This document shows positions 27,164 to 36,639 of a stretch of DNA of 62,480 bases, one piece after another. The notes beneath the pieces were generated by a model that was not told the DNA's origin, searched no databases, and saw nothing but the letters and a program-made list of their open reading frames with translations. The stretch is taken from assembly GCA_902595145.1 (NCBI GenBank), contig CACJOU010000008.1, forward strand, positions 1-62,480, read 5' to 3'. The position numbers and the translations under genes were made by a program. Source of the stretch: an uncultured SAR116 cluster alpha proteobacterium (lineage in GTDB: Bacteria; Pseudomonadota; Alphaproteobacteria; Puniceispirillales; Marisalimonadaceae). Each line of letters begins with the position of its first letter. Positions within the stretch are counted from its first letter, which is position 1.

Positions 27164-27402
27164 TTATTTTTTTAGCAGTTGTATTTTCTATAGGTCTTTT
27201 TTTCTTAACAAAATATATTTTAAATAAATTAACAAAAAATAATCAAATTTTTTATTCAACATTAGTAAGTGTTATTGGATTTTGTGTTTTTGTTTTATTT
27301 GCTTTTTTATACCTAGAAATAGATTCCTATGATCCTAGTTATTCCTATCAACCACCAACATTAATTGATGGTAAAGTCAAAGATGGAAATTTTTCAAAAT
27401 AA
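27148..27402 (+). CDS. DUF6111 family small membrane protein
   Basis: An 84-residue protein with two membrane helices (about 3-20 and 33-53) and a short tail ending PPTLIDGKVKDGNF, which matches the PP-x-L-x-DG-x-V-x-G-x-F ending of the DUF6111 family. The ATG at 27148 is chosen because GAGGGAG lies 8 bp upstream; a longer frame from 27082 would overlap the Nudix gene far more. Its function is unknown; it sits between a Nudix hydrolase and the CCA-adding enzyme. Confidence 0.72.
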   Translation: MRRYIIIFLAVVFSIGLFFLTKYILNKLTKNNQIFYSTLVSVIGFCVFVLFAFLYLEIDSYDPSYSYQPPTLIDGKVKDGNFSK

Positions 27403-27417
27403 AAAGGTATTTGAATA

Positions 27418-28740
27418 ATTAAAAATGAATTTAAAAATTTTTTTGAAATAGATAATAATATCAAAGTTATTTTCAATATTGCTGAAAATTTTGGTGTCCA
27501 AATTTGGGTTGTTGGTGGGGCTTTAAGAGATTACCTTGTTAATCAAGAAGTTACTGACATTGATTTTGTAATTAATGAAGATATAAAAAAGTTCGCAAAA
27601 ATAATTTGTGGGAATAATATAAAAGTTAACGAAAGTTATATTGAATATAAAACTATTTCATTAATAATAAAAGAAAAAGAATACCACATAACAAGCTTGA
27701 GGAAAGATTTAATTTCTTTTGGAAGATCTGCACTTGTTGATAACGCTTTTAGTTTAAATGAGGATGCAAAAAGAAGAGATTTTACTATAAATAGCTTATA
27801 TTTAGATTCACTAGGAAATTTAATTGACCCACTTAATGGGAAAAATGATATTAATAAAAGAAAGCTTGCCTTTATAGGCGATCCAATAGAAAGAATCGAA
27901 GAAGATTATTTAAGAATTATAAGATTTTGCCGTTTCTCTGGACATTTTTATAACAAAATGTCTCAAAATTTTAAAAAAAAAATAATTTCAAGAGTGCCAA
28001 ATATCATTAACTTATCAAATAAGAGAATTAGAGACGAGATTGATAAAATACTATTAGTTAAGAATTGTCATAATTGTTTTTTAATGATGTCTAAATTATC
28101 TGTAGATCAATATCTTCTAATCAATAAAAACAATAATTATAAATTCAGCAATCATGCTGGATTTATGCTCAATGACTTTAAAATTATTGATTTTATAAAA
28201 TCTAACGCAACAACTTTGATAAAAAATGAAAAATTAGATTTAATCTCAGTAATAATGATCCATTTATATGGAAAAAATAATATAGAAATGATTATCAATA
28301 GATTTGATTTAAATAAAAGAAAAGCTAAATTCTTACACTTTGTTAGTCATATAATAAATTTAAAAATAAAAATTAAAAACAATTTTTTGGGCATGCTTGA
28401 AGTTCAGGAAAAAAAAATCAAATTGCTTCAATTAATTTGGAAACTTAGGTTTTGTATAAATTCTAAAAAACAAGGATTGTTTGATAAAGATCGCATACCA
28501 TTTAATTGGTATAAATTAGGATTGTTACATATTTTGTGCTTTGAAAAAATAAAAGACGTTGATTTTTGGGATTTAAAGTGGCCTATATTCCCATTAGAGA
28601 GAGAGGAAATAGTAAAATTAAAAAAAACAATTACTTACTACGAAGTTGAAAAATTATTTTTCCAAGCTGAGAATTTTTGGGTAAATAATAATTTTAAGAG
28701 TTCACCAAAAGAAATTTTAAATTCTTTAAAAAATATATAA
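27418..28740 (+). CDS. cca: CCA tRNA nucleotidyltransferase with an apparent AUU start
   Basis: A class II nucleotidyltransferase that builds or repairs the CCA tail of tRNA. Read from ATT at 27418 (440 residues), it has VVGGALRD at 31-38, the metal-binding DID at 47-49, then RRDFTINSL and the RIEEDYLRIIRFCRF motif. The only standard start codon in frame is a TTG at 27697, which would remove the active site. Upstream in frame there is only ATA (27415) and ATT (27418) after the stop at 27412; AAGG at 27404-27407 is 10 bp before the ATT. E. coli pcnB, a relative, also starts at AUU. Alternatively a T is missing from the run at 27438-27444, which would link the ATG at 27425. Confidence 0.85.
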   Translation: MKNEFKNFFEIDNNIKVIFNIAENFGVQIWVVGGALRDYLVNQEVTDIDFVINEDIKKFAKIICGNNIKVNESYIEYKTISLIIKEKEYHITSLRKDLISFGRSALVDNAFSLNEDAKRRDFTINSLYLDSLGNLIDPLNGKNDINKRKLAFIGDPIERIEEDYLRIIRFCRFSGHFYNKMSQNFKKKIISRVPNIINLSNKRIRDEIDKILLVKNCHNCFLMMSKLSVDQYLLINKNNNYKFSNHAGFMLNDFKIIDFIKSNATTLIKNEKLDLISVIMIHLYGKNNIEMIINRFDLNKRKAKFLHFVSHIINLKIKIKNNFLGMLEVQEKKIKLLQLIWKLRFCINSKKQGLFDKDRIPFNWYKLGLLHILCFEKIKDVDFWDLKWPIFPLEREEIVKLKKTITYYEVEKLFFQAENFWVNNNFKSSPKEILNSLKNI

Positions 28741-28753
28741 GAAGATAAAAAAC

Positions 28754-29662
28754 ATGTCTGTAAAATTTAAAATGCTAAAAACTTTAAATGCTAAAGAATG
28801 TTTGGATGATATCAAAACATTAAAAAACAAAAAACAATTAGCAAGTTTATGGTTCAAAGAACTTCGTGATAAAATTTGTAGATCATTTGAAGAAATTGAA
28901 AATAAAAATTCAATGAAAAAACAAATTACTTTTAATCAAAAGTCATGGGAGAGAGATGGAGGAGGAGGAGGTGTCATTTCAATTATGCATGGCGATGTTT
29001 TTGAAAAAGTAGGAGTAAATATATCTACAGTACATGGAAGATTTTCTAGAGAGTTTAGGCAACAAATACCTGGTGCTGAAGATAATGGTTTGTTTTGGGC
29101 ATCTGGTATTTCTGTTGTTTCACATATGTACAACCCTCATGTTCCAGCAGCACATATGAACACAAGGATGTTAGTAACAGGTAAGGATGATAAAAAAAAA
29201 ATATGGTTTGGCGGAGGGGGGGATCTTACCCCAACTTTTAAAGATATAGAATCATCTAATATATTTCATAGAGATTTAAAGAGCATATGTGATAATTATG
29301 ATATGTCATATTATCCTAAATTTAAAACTTGGTGTGATGATTATTTTTATTTACCACATAGAGAAGAACCTCGAGGAGTTGGCGGAATTTTTTTTGATTA
29401 TCTGTGCAACGAAGATTGGCAAAAAGATTTTTCATTTATTCAAGACATTGGTTCAATATTTCTTTCATCATATCTATCTATCATTAAAAATAGATTGAAT
29501 AAGAAATTTAGTGAAAAAGATAGAGAATTTCAGTTGAGAAAAAGAGGTCGATATGTGGAATTTAATTTACTCTATGACAGAGGAACAATTTTTGGACTTA
29601 AAACTGGAGGAAATACAGAAGCTGTGTTGATGAGTTTGCCTCCAAAAGTAAGTTGGCTTTAA
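28754..29662 (+). CDS. hemF: Aerobic coproporphyrinogen III oxidase
   Basis: Oxygen-dependent conversion of coproporphyrinogen III to protoporphyrinogen IX in heme synthesis. The 302-residue protein has the family's RDGGGGGVISIMHGDVFEKVGVN-type segment, HMNTR, GGGGDLTP and the C-terminal RGRYVEFNLLYDRGT region, all full length. It is 13 bp downstream of cca and upstream of the bc1 genes, a heme-related neighbourhood. Requirement for oxygen indicates an aerobic lifestyle. Confidence 0.95.
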   Translation: MSVKFKMLKTLNAKECLDDIKTLKNKKQLASLWFKELRDKICRSFEEIENKNSMKKQITFNQKSWERDGGGGGVISIMHGDVFEKVGVNISTVHGRFSREFRQQIPGAEDNGLFWASGISVVSHMYNPHVPAAHMNTRMLVTGKDDKKKIWFGGGGDLTPTFKDIESSNIFHRDLKSICDNYDMSYYPKFKTWCDDYFYLPHREEPRGVGGIFFDYLCNEDWQKDFSFIQDIGSIFLSSYLSIIKNRLNKKFSEKDREFQLRKRGRYVEFNLLYDRGTIFGLKTGGNTEAVLMSLPPKVSWL

Positions 29663-29721
29663 AAGATAAATATCTATAAAACTAACCAGTTGAAAAATTA
29701 ACATAAATTAATAAAAAAAAC

Positions 29722-29754
29722 GTCTTTAACTAAGAAAAAGACTAGAATTTTTTT
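29722..29754 (+). terminator. Weak hairpin plus T tract between hemF and petA
   Basis: GTCTTT at 29722-29727 can pair with AAAGAC at 29737-29742, followed by a T run ending at 29754. The stem is only six pairs with a 9-base loop, so termination would be weak. It lies in the 135 bp spacer before petA and could separate hemF from the bc1 operon. Confidence 0.3.
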
Positions 29755-29797
29755 CAAAGAATGTTTATATAAATAATAACAATCGACAGGAAGATAT

Positions 29798-30343
29798 ATG
29801 TCTACTAAATCAAGTTCTAAAGGAAGTAAAAATGAAGGTAAAAGAGACTTTCTGATAATTTCTACTTACACTATGGCTGGGATTGGGGCTGCATCAGTTG
29901 CATGGCCTTTGATTGATCAAATGAATCCTGCTGCCGATACTTTAGCTTTAGCATCAACCGAGGTGGATTTGTCTTCACTTGAAGAGGGGCAAGCAATTAC
30001 TGTAACTTGGAGAGGTAAGCCAGTTTTTGTACGTCACAGAACACCCGAAGAAATCAAGTTAGCTAAAGAAGTTTCTTTAGATGACATGAGACACCCTGAA
30101 ACCGACGAGGAAAGAGTACCTAATGAAAAGTTTATCGTTCTAGTAGGTGTTTGTACACATTTAGGTTGTGTTCCACTTGGTCAAAAATCTGGTGATGTTA
30201 AAGGTCAGTATGGTGGTTGGTTTTGCCCTTGTCATGGATCTCACTACGATCATTCAGGAAGGATTAGAAAAGGTCCAGCGCCAACTAATTTAGAAGTACC
30301 TTCATATAAGTTTTTGTCAGATAACGTTATTAAAATTGGTTAA
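29798..30343 (+). CDS. petA: Ubiquinol-cytochrome c reductase iron-sulfur subunit (Rieske)
   Basis: The Rieske subunit of complex III (181 residues). A membrane anchor spans about 19-38; the 2Fe-2S ligands are Cys119, His121, Cys143 and His146, and Cys124 and Cys145 form the conserved disulfide. It carries electrons from ubiquinol to cytochrome c1. AGGAAG precedes the ATG. It is first in petABC, with petB starting 27 bp downstream. Confidence 0.96.
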   Translation: MSTKSSSKGSKNEGKRDFLIISTYTMAGIGAASVAWPLIDQMNPAADTLALASTEVDLSSLEEGQAITVTWRGKPVFVRHRTPEEIKLAKEVSLDDMRHPETDEERVPNEKFIVLVGVCTHLGCVPLGQKSGDVKGQYGGWFCPCHGSHYDHSGRIRKGPAPTNLEVPSYKFLSDNVIKIG

Positions 30344-30369
30344 GATAATATTTAGTTAAGGAGTAATAA

Positions 30370-31620
30370 TTGTCAAAGTCTAAGTTTAAAAACCCAGTTG
30401 TAAAATGGATTGATCATAGGTTACCTGTGTTTTCATTTATGGATCATGAGTTAAATCATTATCCAACACCCAAAAATTTAAATTATTTTTGGAATTTTGG
30501 TTCTTTAGCAGGTTTTGCCTTAGTTACAATGATCGTTACTGGAATTGTCTTGTCTATGAACTACACGGCTCATGTAGATTATGCCTTTGATTCAGTAGAA
30601 AGAATTATGAGAGACGTTAATCATGGTTGGCTAATAAGGTATATTCATATGAATGGAGCAAGTTTTTTCTTTATTGTAGTTTACATTCATATTTTTCGTG
30701 GCCTTTATTATGGGTCTTACAAGGCTCCTAGAGAACTTTTGTGGATCTTAGGTGTCTTAATACTCTTATTAATGATGGCTACAGCTTTCATGGGCTACGT
30801 CTTACCATGGGGGCAGATGAGTTTTTGGGGAGCTACTGTGATTACTAATTTATTCTCTGCTATCCCACTTGTAGGTGAAAGTATTGTTACTTGGTTGTGG
30901 GGAGGTTTTTCGGTTGATAATTCTACTTTAAATAGATTTTTTTCACTTCATTTTGTTTTACCTTTTGTGATTGTAGGAGTTGTAATTCTTCATTTAGTAG
31001 CACTGCATCGTTTTGGTTCTAATAACCCAATTGGCATTGACGTTAAAGGAACTCAAGATACAGTTCCGTTTAGTCCTTACTACACAATTAAAGACCTGTT
31101 TGGTTTAAGTGTGTTTTTATCTTTTTTCGCTGCAGCAGTGTTTTTCTTTCCAAATTTTATGGGGCATCCAGATAATTACATTGAAGCAAATCCAATGGTC
31201 ACACCAGCACATATTGTCCCTGAATGGTACTTTCTTCCTTTCTACGCAATTCTCAGGGCAATACCAGACAAGCTTGGTGGCGTGCTTTTCATGTTTGGTG
31301 CAATAGCAGTTTTATTTATTTTACCATGGTTAGATAGATCATCAGTCAGATCATCTCAATTTAGACCCATATATAAGATTTTCTTTTGGATACTTTTATT
31401 TGATTGTATTTTGTTAGGATATTTAGGAGCTATGCCAGCTGAAGGTATATATGTATTATTATCCAGAATAGCTACAGCTTACTATTTTTTCCACTTTTTA
31501 ATACTTTTTCCTTTGTTACCTTACATAGAAAAAACTAAACCTCTTCCAATATCAATTTCGGAACCAATTTTAGGGGGAGCAGCTACAGCTTCGGCATTTG
31601 CGACAAGGGAGAAAAAATAG
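30370..31620 (+). CDS. petB: Ubiquinol-cytochrome c reductase cytochrome b subunit, TTG start
   Basis: The 416-residue membrane core of complex III with about eight helices and two b hemes. Visible are the GLYYGSYK loop, [16 protein letters not shown], and [16 protein letters not shown] with the PEWY quinol-oxidation motif. The start is TTG at 30370: AAGGAG lies 7 bp upstream (30357-30362) and no better ATG exists before the conserved region. petC begins directly after the stop codon. Confidence 0.96.
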   Translation: MSKSKFKNPVVKWIDHRLPVFSFMDHELNHYPTPKNLNYFWNFGSLAGFALVTMIVTGIVLSMNYTAHVDYAFDSVERIMRDVNHGWLIRYIHMNGASFFFIVVYIHIFRGLYYGSYKAPRELLWILGVLILLLMMATAFMGYVLPWGQMSFWGATVITNLFSAIPLVGESIVTWLWGGFSVDNSTLNRFFSLHFVLPFVIVGVVILHLVALHRFGSNNPIGIDVKGTQDTVPFSPYYTIKDLFGLSVFLSFFAAAVFFFPNFMGHPDNYIEANPMVTPAHIVPEWYFLPFYAILRAIPDKLGGVLFMFGAIAVLFILPWLDRSSVRSSQFRPIYKIFFWILLFDCILLGYLGAMPAEGIYVLLSRIATAYYFFHFLILFPLLPYIEKTKPLPISISEPILGGAATASAFATREKK

Positions 31621-32412
31621 ATGATTAAATACTCATCAAAATTTTTCTCTAATAATATTTTAAAACTATTTGTAAGTTTGTTAATAATCTGTATTTCAAG
31701 TGTCTCTTTTGGTGCAGGTGAAAAAATAAATTATCCACAACTAAACTGGTCCTTTTCTGGCATTTTAGGAACTTTTGATAGAGCATCTCAACAAAGGGGG
31801 CTTCAAGTTTATAAAGAAGTCTGTTCTGGCTGTCATGGAATGAGACTGCTAGCATATAGAAATTTGAAAGCTATTGGTTACAATGAGGATGAGATTAAAG
31901 CATTTGCATCAGAAAATAGTGTTAATACAATTAACGATGATGGTGAAGTAGTTGAAAGGCCTGCTAGACCGAGTGATAAATTTGTATCTCCATATCCAAA
32001 TGATAAAGCTGCAAGAGCTGCAAATGGTGGGGCTTATCCACCCGATTTATCATTAATTGTCAAAGCTAGACCTGATGGTGCAAATTACTTACACGCTCTT
32101 TTAACTGGCTATATAGATGCTCCTTCTGACCAAAAAGTTCCTGACGGTATGTATTATAATAAGTATTATTCAGGAAACTTAATTGGTATGCCACAACCTC
32201 TTTATGAAGACGGGGTTGAATATGCTGATGGTACTAAAGCAACTCCTGAACAAATGGCAAAAGATGTAACAGCATTCCTTGCGTGGGCTTCTGAGCCTGA
32301 AATGGAAGATAGGAAGCGTTTGGGAATTTCAGTGATGTTGTTTTTGTTATTACTTACTGCTCTAACTTACTTTTCTATGAAGCAGATTTGGGCTCCTATA
32401 AAAAAGCAATAA
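31621..32412 (+). CDS. petC: Cytochrome c1
   Basis: The 263-residue cytochrome c1 of complex III: signal peptide about 1-32, covalent heme motif CSGCH (Cys68, Cys71, His72), a LIGMPQPL segment holding the axial methionine, and a C-terminal membrane anchor (about 235-255). It passes electrons to soluble or membrane cytochrome c. It abuts petB and converges with the dienelactone hydrolase gene, 1 bp apart. Confidence 0.96.
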   Translation: MIKYSSKFFSNNILKLFVSLLIICISSVSFGAGEKINYPQLNWSFSGILGTFDRASQQRGLQVYKEVCSGCHGMRLLAYRNLKAIGYNEDEIKAFASENSVNTINDDGEVVERPARPSDKFVSPYPNDKAARAANGGAYPPDLSLIVKARPDGANYLHALLTGYIDAPSDQKVPDGMYYNKYYSGNLIGMPQPLYEDGVEYADGTKATPEQMAKDVTAFLAWASEPEMEDRKRLGISVMLFLLLLTALTYFSMKQIWAPIKKQ

Positions 32413-32413
32413 T

Positions 32414-33079
32414 TTAAGTTAAATTTTGTTCTAGAAATTTCAACGTTCTTTCGAATGCGATATTTGCACAAGTTTTATTATATTGACTTCTGTGATCACA
32501 ATTAAAACCATGATCTGCAGGATATGTGTAAGTAAGAACGTCAGGTCGTGTTTCCTCAAAAATTTTGACATCATTTATTGGTATACCTTTATCAAGTTCG
32601 CCAAAATGAGTTAATACTTTGCATTTAGGTTCTAAATCTTTCAGTTTTGGAATATCTCCGCCATAGTAGCAAATTGAGGCTGAAAGATTAGAATCCTCAC
32701 ATCCAATTCTCCAAGATAAAGATCCACCCCAACAATAACCTATTACAGCCACTTTCCCAGCAGAAGATACTACAGATATACTAGCCTCTATATCTTTTAG
32801 AGCATCCTTATCACACAACTCTTTTAAATTTCTTCCTTTTGATATGCCATTTTCGTCATAATTTAAGGTTACATTTTTTTCAATTCTATCAAATAATGAC
32901 GGTGCAATACAAAGATAACCTTTACTAGCGTATAAGTCTGTTACTTCTTTAATGTGTGTGTTTACACCAAAAATTTCTTGTATAATTACAATTCCTGCTT
33001 TTGGTTTTCCTGAAGGTTGAGCAATATAAGCTGTGAAACGATGATTATCTTTTGCTGTAATTTCTATAAGTTCATTCAT
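32414..33079 (-). CDS. Dienelactone hydrolase family protein
   Basis: A 221-residue alpha/beta hydrolase with a cysteine nucleophile in GYCWGG (Cys116), the IIQEIFGVN start segment and the ADHGFNCDHR motif with the catalytic histidine. True carboxymethylenebutenolidases share these features, but many family members act on other esters. It is 13 bp downstream of ychF on the same strand and ends the prs-rplY-pth-ychF run. Confidence 0.88.
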   Translation of the reverse strand: MNELIEITAKDNHRFTAYIAQPSGKPKAGIVIIQEIFGVNTHIKEVTDLYASKGYLCIAPSLFDRIEKNVTLNYDENGISKGRNLKELCDKDALKDIEASISVVSSAGKVAVIGYCWGGSLSWRIGCEDSNLSASICYYGGDIPKLKDLEPKCKVLTHFGELDKGIPINDVKIFEETRPDVLTYTYPADHGFNCDHRSQYNKTCANIAFERTLKFLEQNLT

Positions 33080-33092
33080 AATTTAGCTCCAA

Positions 33093-34190
33093 TCAAACAT
33101 TAAATCTAAAATGAAATACGTCTCCGTCTTTAACTATATAATCTGCACCTTCAACTCTCATGCGTCCAGCATCTTTTACTGCTTGCTCGCTTTTGAAATT
33201 TAAATAATCATAATAAGATATTGTTTCTGCTCGAATAAATCCTTTTTGGAAATCTGTATGAATTATACCTGCAGCTTCTGGGGCTGTTGAATTGTTTTTT
33301 ATTGTCCATGCTCTAGTTTCTTTTGGACCAACTGTAAAAAACGTTATTAAGTCAAGTAAGTTAAAACCAGTTCTAATTAGTCTATTAAGCCCAGACTCTT
33401 CTAAATTTAAATCTTTTAGAAATTCTTTCTTTTCAGTTTCATCTAACATTGCAATTTCAGATTCTATAGAACCTGATATTATTATAGCATCACAATTCTC
33501 AGTTTTAGCCTTATCAAATATTTTTTTAGTTAAGTCATTTCCATTGGAGGCATCATCTTCATTGACATTACAGGCAAAGAGAACTGGCTTTGATGTAAGT
33601 AGATTAAAAGTTTTTATTTTTTTTATTTCCTCATCTGTTAAATCGACTAAACGAATTGGTATACCATCGGATAGAAATCGTGATAACTTTTTCATAAGGT
33701 CTAAATCATTTTTAGCATCAGTATCATTAGATTTGATTTTCTTAGACATATTTTGGGTTTGACGTTCCAAACTTTCTAAATCAGCTAACATTAATTCAGT
33801 ATCAATAATTTCAGAATCTCTCAAAGGATTTATACTGTTTTCAACATGGGTTATATCTGTATTTTCGAAGCATCTAACTACGTGTATTATCGCATCAACC
33901 TCTCTTATATGGGATAAAAATTTATTCCCTAATCCTTCTCCTTTACTAGCGCCACTTACAAGCCCAGCAATATCTACAAATTGCATCTGTGCAGGAACAA
34001 CTTTCTGTGATTTAACCAACTCAGATAGTGAAGTTAATCTTTTGTCAGGAACTGAAACAATACCAGAATTAGGTTCAATGGTACAAAAAGGGTAGTTTGC
34101 AGCTTCAGCTGAGGAGGTTTCAGTGAGAGCATTAAATAATGTTGACTTTCCTACATTTGGCAAGCCTACAATACCGCATTTAAAACCCAT
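33093..34190 (-). CDS. ychF: Redox-regulated ATPase YchF (Obg-like)
   Basis: A 365-residue Obg-like P-loop protein: GLPNVGKST (G1), the VDIAGLV G3 motif, a central coiled coil, and a C-terminal TGS domain (from about residue 280) with RAWTI and a DYIVKDGDVF ending. YchF prefers ATP and binds ribosomes, with a role in stress responses. It follows pth by 8 bp, a pairing conserved in many bacteria. Confidence 0.95.
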   Translation of the reverse strand: MGFKCGIVGLPNVGKSTLFNALTETSSAEAANYPFCTIEPNSGIVSVPDKRLTSLSELVKSQKVVPAQMQFVDIAGLVSGASKGEGLGNKFLSHIREVDAIIHVVRCFENTDITHVENSINPLRDSEIIDTELMLADLESLERQTQNMSKKIKSNDTDAKNDLDLMKKLSRFLSDGIPIRLVDLTDEEIKKIKTFNLLTSKPVLFACNVNEDDASNGNDLTKKIFDKAKTENCDAIIISGSIESEIAMLDETEKKEFLKDLNLEESGLNRLIRTGFNLLDLITFFTVGPKETRAWTIKNNSTAPEAAGIIHTDFQKGFIRAETISYYDYLNFKSEQAVKDAGRMRVEGADYIVKDGDVFHFRFNV

Positions 34191-34198
34191 TTATCCAC

Positions 34199-34771
34199 CT
34201 ATATGTTTTTATCACAAAAATCACTTTGATTTTTAATTAAAGATACAATCATTTCAGAAACATAAATAATTGTGTTATCAAGCCATTGTTTTTTTTCATC
34301 ATATGTAAAATCAGAAAGAACCCAATTTGATATATTTTCATAAACATTTTCTTTATATATTTTTGATGGTCTTGATACTCCAACTCTAACTCTGTTATAG
34401 TTTTTACCAATAAAGTTATCTATACTTTTCAAACCATTGTGTCCATTATGTCCACCACCATTTTTGATTTTGACAATTCCTTGACCAAGATCTATTTCGT
34501 CATGGATTACAAAGATGTTATTTATATTTATATTATAGAAGTCTTTGATTTCTCTTAAAGCTAAACCTGAATTATTCATAAATGTTTTTGGTTTAAGTAA
34601 AAAAACAATATTTTTGTCAAATTCTGATTTAGAGAATTCAGATTTAAATTTTTTTGAAAAATCTGGAAAATTATATGTATCTCTAATATTGTCTATAATT
34701 TTAAAACCAATATTATGTCTGTTATTTTTATAAAATTTTCCAGGATTTCCTAGACCTACTATCAAAAACAT
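34199..34771 (-). CDS. pth: Peptidyl-tRNA hydrolase
   Basis: Recycles peptidyl-tRNA released from stalled ribosomes. The 190-residue protein has VGLGNPG and the RHNIGF motif with the catalytic histidine (about His20), KPKTFMNNSG, HDEIDL and GHNGLKS, all family hallmarks. It lies between rplY (36 bp) and ychF (8 bp) in a minus-strand run for translation functions. Confidence 0.95.
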   Translation of the reverse strand: MFLIVGLGNPGKFYKNNRHNIGFKIIDNIRDTYNFPDFSKKFKSEFSKSEFDKNIVFLLKPKTFMNNSGLALREIKDFYNININNIFVIHDEIDLGQGIVKIKNGGGHNGHNGLKSIDNFIGKNYNRVRVGVSRPSKIYKENVYENISNWVLSDFTYDEKKQWLDNTIIYVSEMIVSLIKNQSDFCDKNI

Positions 34772-34807
34772 CTAAAAAGTTAAAACTCACTTTTTCTTAA
34801 TATAGAT

Positions 34808-35461
34808 TTAACTTTCATTTTCATCTTTTTTGGTATCTTCATCGACCTCTTCGTTATCTATTGTTTCGGTCTCTTCTTCTTCAGAATCACCAATACCACC
34901 TCTTGGTGCGGCAATAGTAGCAACAGTAAAATCTCTATCTGTTATAGTTGGTATACAACCATCAGGAAGTTTAATTGCGCTAATATGAATAGTATGTCCG
35001 ACATTAAGACCTTCTAAATCTACTGTTATTTTTTCAGGAATAGAAATAGCAGGACAGTTCAATTCAACCTGAGGTCTAACAACGTTCAGGACACCACCTA
35101 ATTTCAAACCAGTACATTTGTCCTCGTTGAGGAACTCAACGTTTATGCCTACAGCAACAGTAGCATTTTCTGTTACTCTAAGAAAGTCAACATGCTCAGC
35201 TTCTTCTGAAACTGGGTGCTGTTGAATATCACGAGGTAATACAAAATGTGTCTCGTTATTAACTTGAATATTCATTAATTGACTATATATACCAGGCTTA
35301 TGCATTAGCTGACGCCATTTATTGGCATCTAATGTTATAGAGATTGGTGATTGTTTATTGCCATAAATAACTGCAGGAACTAGACCTGCACGCCTTGCTG
35401 CTCTGGCAGACCCCTTACCAACCTGACTGCGAGCTTCAGCTTTAAAATCAATAGTTTGCAT
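34808..35461 (-). CDS. rplY: 50S ribosomal protein L25/Ctc
   Basis: A long-form L25 of 217 residues: the 5S rRNA-binding N-terminal domain (GKGSARAARRAGLVPAVIYG segment), a C-terminal CTC domain and an acidic, glutamate- and aspartate-rich tail. The ATG at 35461 is chosen because AGGAG lies just upstream; an upstream frame to 35521 has no family-like sequence. The gene sits between prs and pth, a very common bacterial order. Confidence 0.94.
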   Translation of the reverse strand: MQTIDFKAEARSQVGKGSARAARRAGLVPAVIYGNKQSPISITLDANKWRQLMHKPGIYSQLMNIQVNNETHFVLPRDIQQHPVSEEAEHVDFLRVTENATVAVGINVEFLNEDKCTGLKLGGVLNVVRPQVELNCPAISIPEKITVDLEGLNVGHTIHISAIKLPDGCIPTITDRDFTVATIAAPRGGIGDSEEEETETIDNEEVDEDTKKDENES

Positions 35462-35561
35462 TAATTTTCTCCTAAAAAAGTTTCTTTTGCCTCCAGGGGT
35501 GCAAAAGAATAAAGCATACATAACCTTTTAATTAAAAAAATTAAAGTAAATAATGTAAAAT

Positions 35562-36494
35562 TTATTCAAAAAGACTAGAAACAGATTGTTCCATATGAAC
35601 TCTACGAATTGCTTCGCCAATTATAGGCGCAATTGAGATTTGCCTTATATTACTAGACATATTTACTGCTTCCGTAGCTTTTATTGAGTTTGTTGTTACA
35701 AGAGAACTCAATGGAGAATTCGATATGTTACTTACTGCAGAACCAGAGAGAACACCATGAGTGACATATGCATCCACACTAATAGCACCTACATCTATTA
35801 GCGCTTGAGCGGCATTGCATATTGTACCTCCTGAATCAATTATGTCGTCCACTATTATACAGTGATGATTAGACACATCACCAATAATATTCATAACTTC
35901 AGACGATCCAGGTTTCTCTCTTCTTTTATCAATGATGGCTAAATTTGCATTGATTCGTCTTGCATAAGCCCTAGCTCTTACAACACCACCTACATCTGGT
36001 GATACTATAACTACTGGTTTGTTATTGTATTTTTCTTCTATATCTTTAACGAAAACTGGAGCTGCAAATAGATTATCAGTTGGTATATCAAAAAAACCTT
36101 GAATTTGGCCTGCATGAAGATCCATTGTTAGAATTCTATCTGCACCTGCTTTAGTTATAAGGTTGGCAACTAATTTTGCAGAAATAGGTGTTCTTGGACC
36201 AGATTTTCTATCTTGTCTAGCATATCCATAGTATGGAATGACTGCAGTAATTCTTCTTGCACTTGCTCTTCTAAGTGCATCTAAGGCAACTAGTAATTCC
36301 ATCAAATTGTCATTAGCGGGGTAGGAAGTAGATTGCAAGACAAACATATCTTCACCTCTAACATTTTCTTGAACTTCAACAAATACTTCCATATCAGAGA
36401 ATCTTTTAACCTCTGCTTTTACAAGTCTGGTATTAAGTGTTTTGGAAATACTCTCTGCTAAATTAATATTTGAGTTGCAAGCTAATATTTTCAT
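35562..36494 (-). CDS. prs: Ribose-phosphate pyrophosphokinase (PRPP synthetase)
   Basis: Makes PRPP from ribose 5-phosphate and ATP for nucleotide, histidine and tryptophan synthesis. The 310-residue enzyme has [11 protein letters not shown] in the ATP-binding flexible loop, [13 protein letters not shown], and the PRPP loop [11 protein letters not shown]. It is 100 bp upstream of rplY and downstream of pgeF on the same strand. Confidence 0.96.
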   Translation of the reverse strand: MKILACNSNINLAESISKTLNTRLVKAEVKRFSDMEVFVEVQENVRGEDMFVLQSTSYPANDNLMELLVALDALRRASARRITAVIPYYGYARQDRKSGPRTPISAKLVANLITKAGADRILTMDLHAGQIQGFFDIPTDNLFAAPVFVKDIEEKYNNKPVVIVSPDVGGVVRARAYARRINANLAIIDKRREKPGSSEVMNIIGDVSNHHCIIVDDIIDSGGTICNAAQALIDVGAISVDAYVTHGVLSGSAVSNISNSPLSSLVTTNSIKATEAVNMSSNIRQISIAPIIGEAIRRVHMEQSVSSLFE

Positions 36495-36569
36495 AAAATA
36501 TTTCCCAAGATAGTTAAGCTATTTAATAGCAGTCTAGTTTAAGTTATAGCAAGGAAAAATTGTCTTTAT

Positions 36570-36635
36570 TTATATAAATATTAAAACGAATAAACCTAAA
36601 ATCATTACAATCGAAAAAATTATTAAATGAGGCAT
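36570..36635 (-). CDS. Possible 21-residue membrane peptide
   Basis: A tiny open frame between pgeF and prs, starting 4 bp after the pgeF stop. It encodes 21 residues that are almost wholly hydrophobic (MPHLIIFSIVMILGLFVLIF and one more), enough for one membrane helix. There is no clear ribosome binding site, so translation would depend on coupling to pgeF. In such AT-rich DNA a chance hydrophobic frame is quite possible. Confidence 0.3.
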   Translation of the reverse strand: MPHLIIFSIVMILGLFVLIFI

Positions 36636-36639
36636 TTTA

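Noticed and set aside
27697-28740. cca starting at the TTG at 27697
   Set aside because: This would delete VVGGALRD and the DID metal site that are present in frame just upstream, leaving no active enzyme.
33292-33762. Open frame of 156 codons antisense to ychF
   Set aside because: It is inside ychF on the other strand, with serine- and phenylalanine-rich low-information sequence and no ribosome binding site that I can see.
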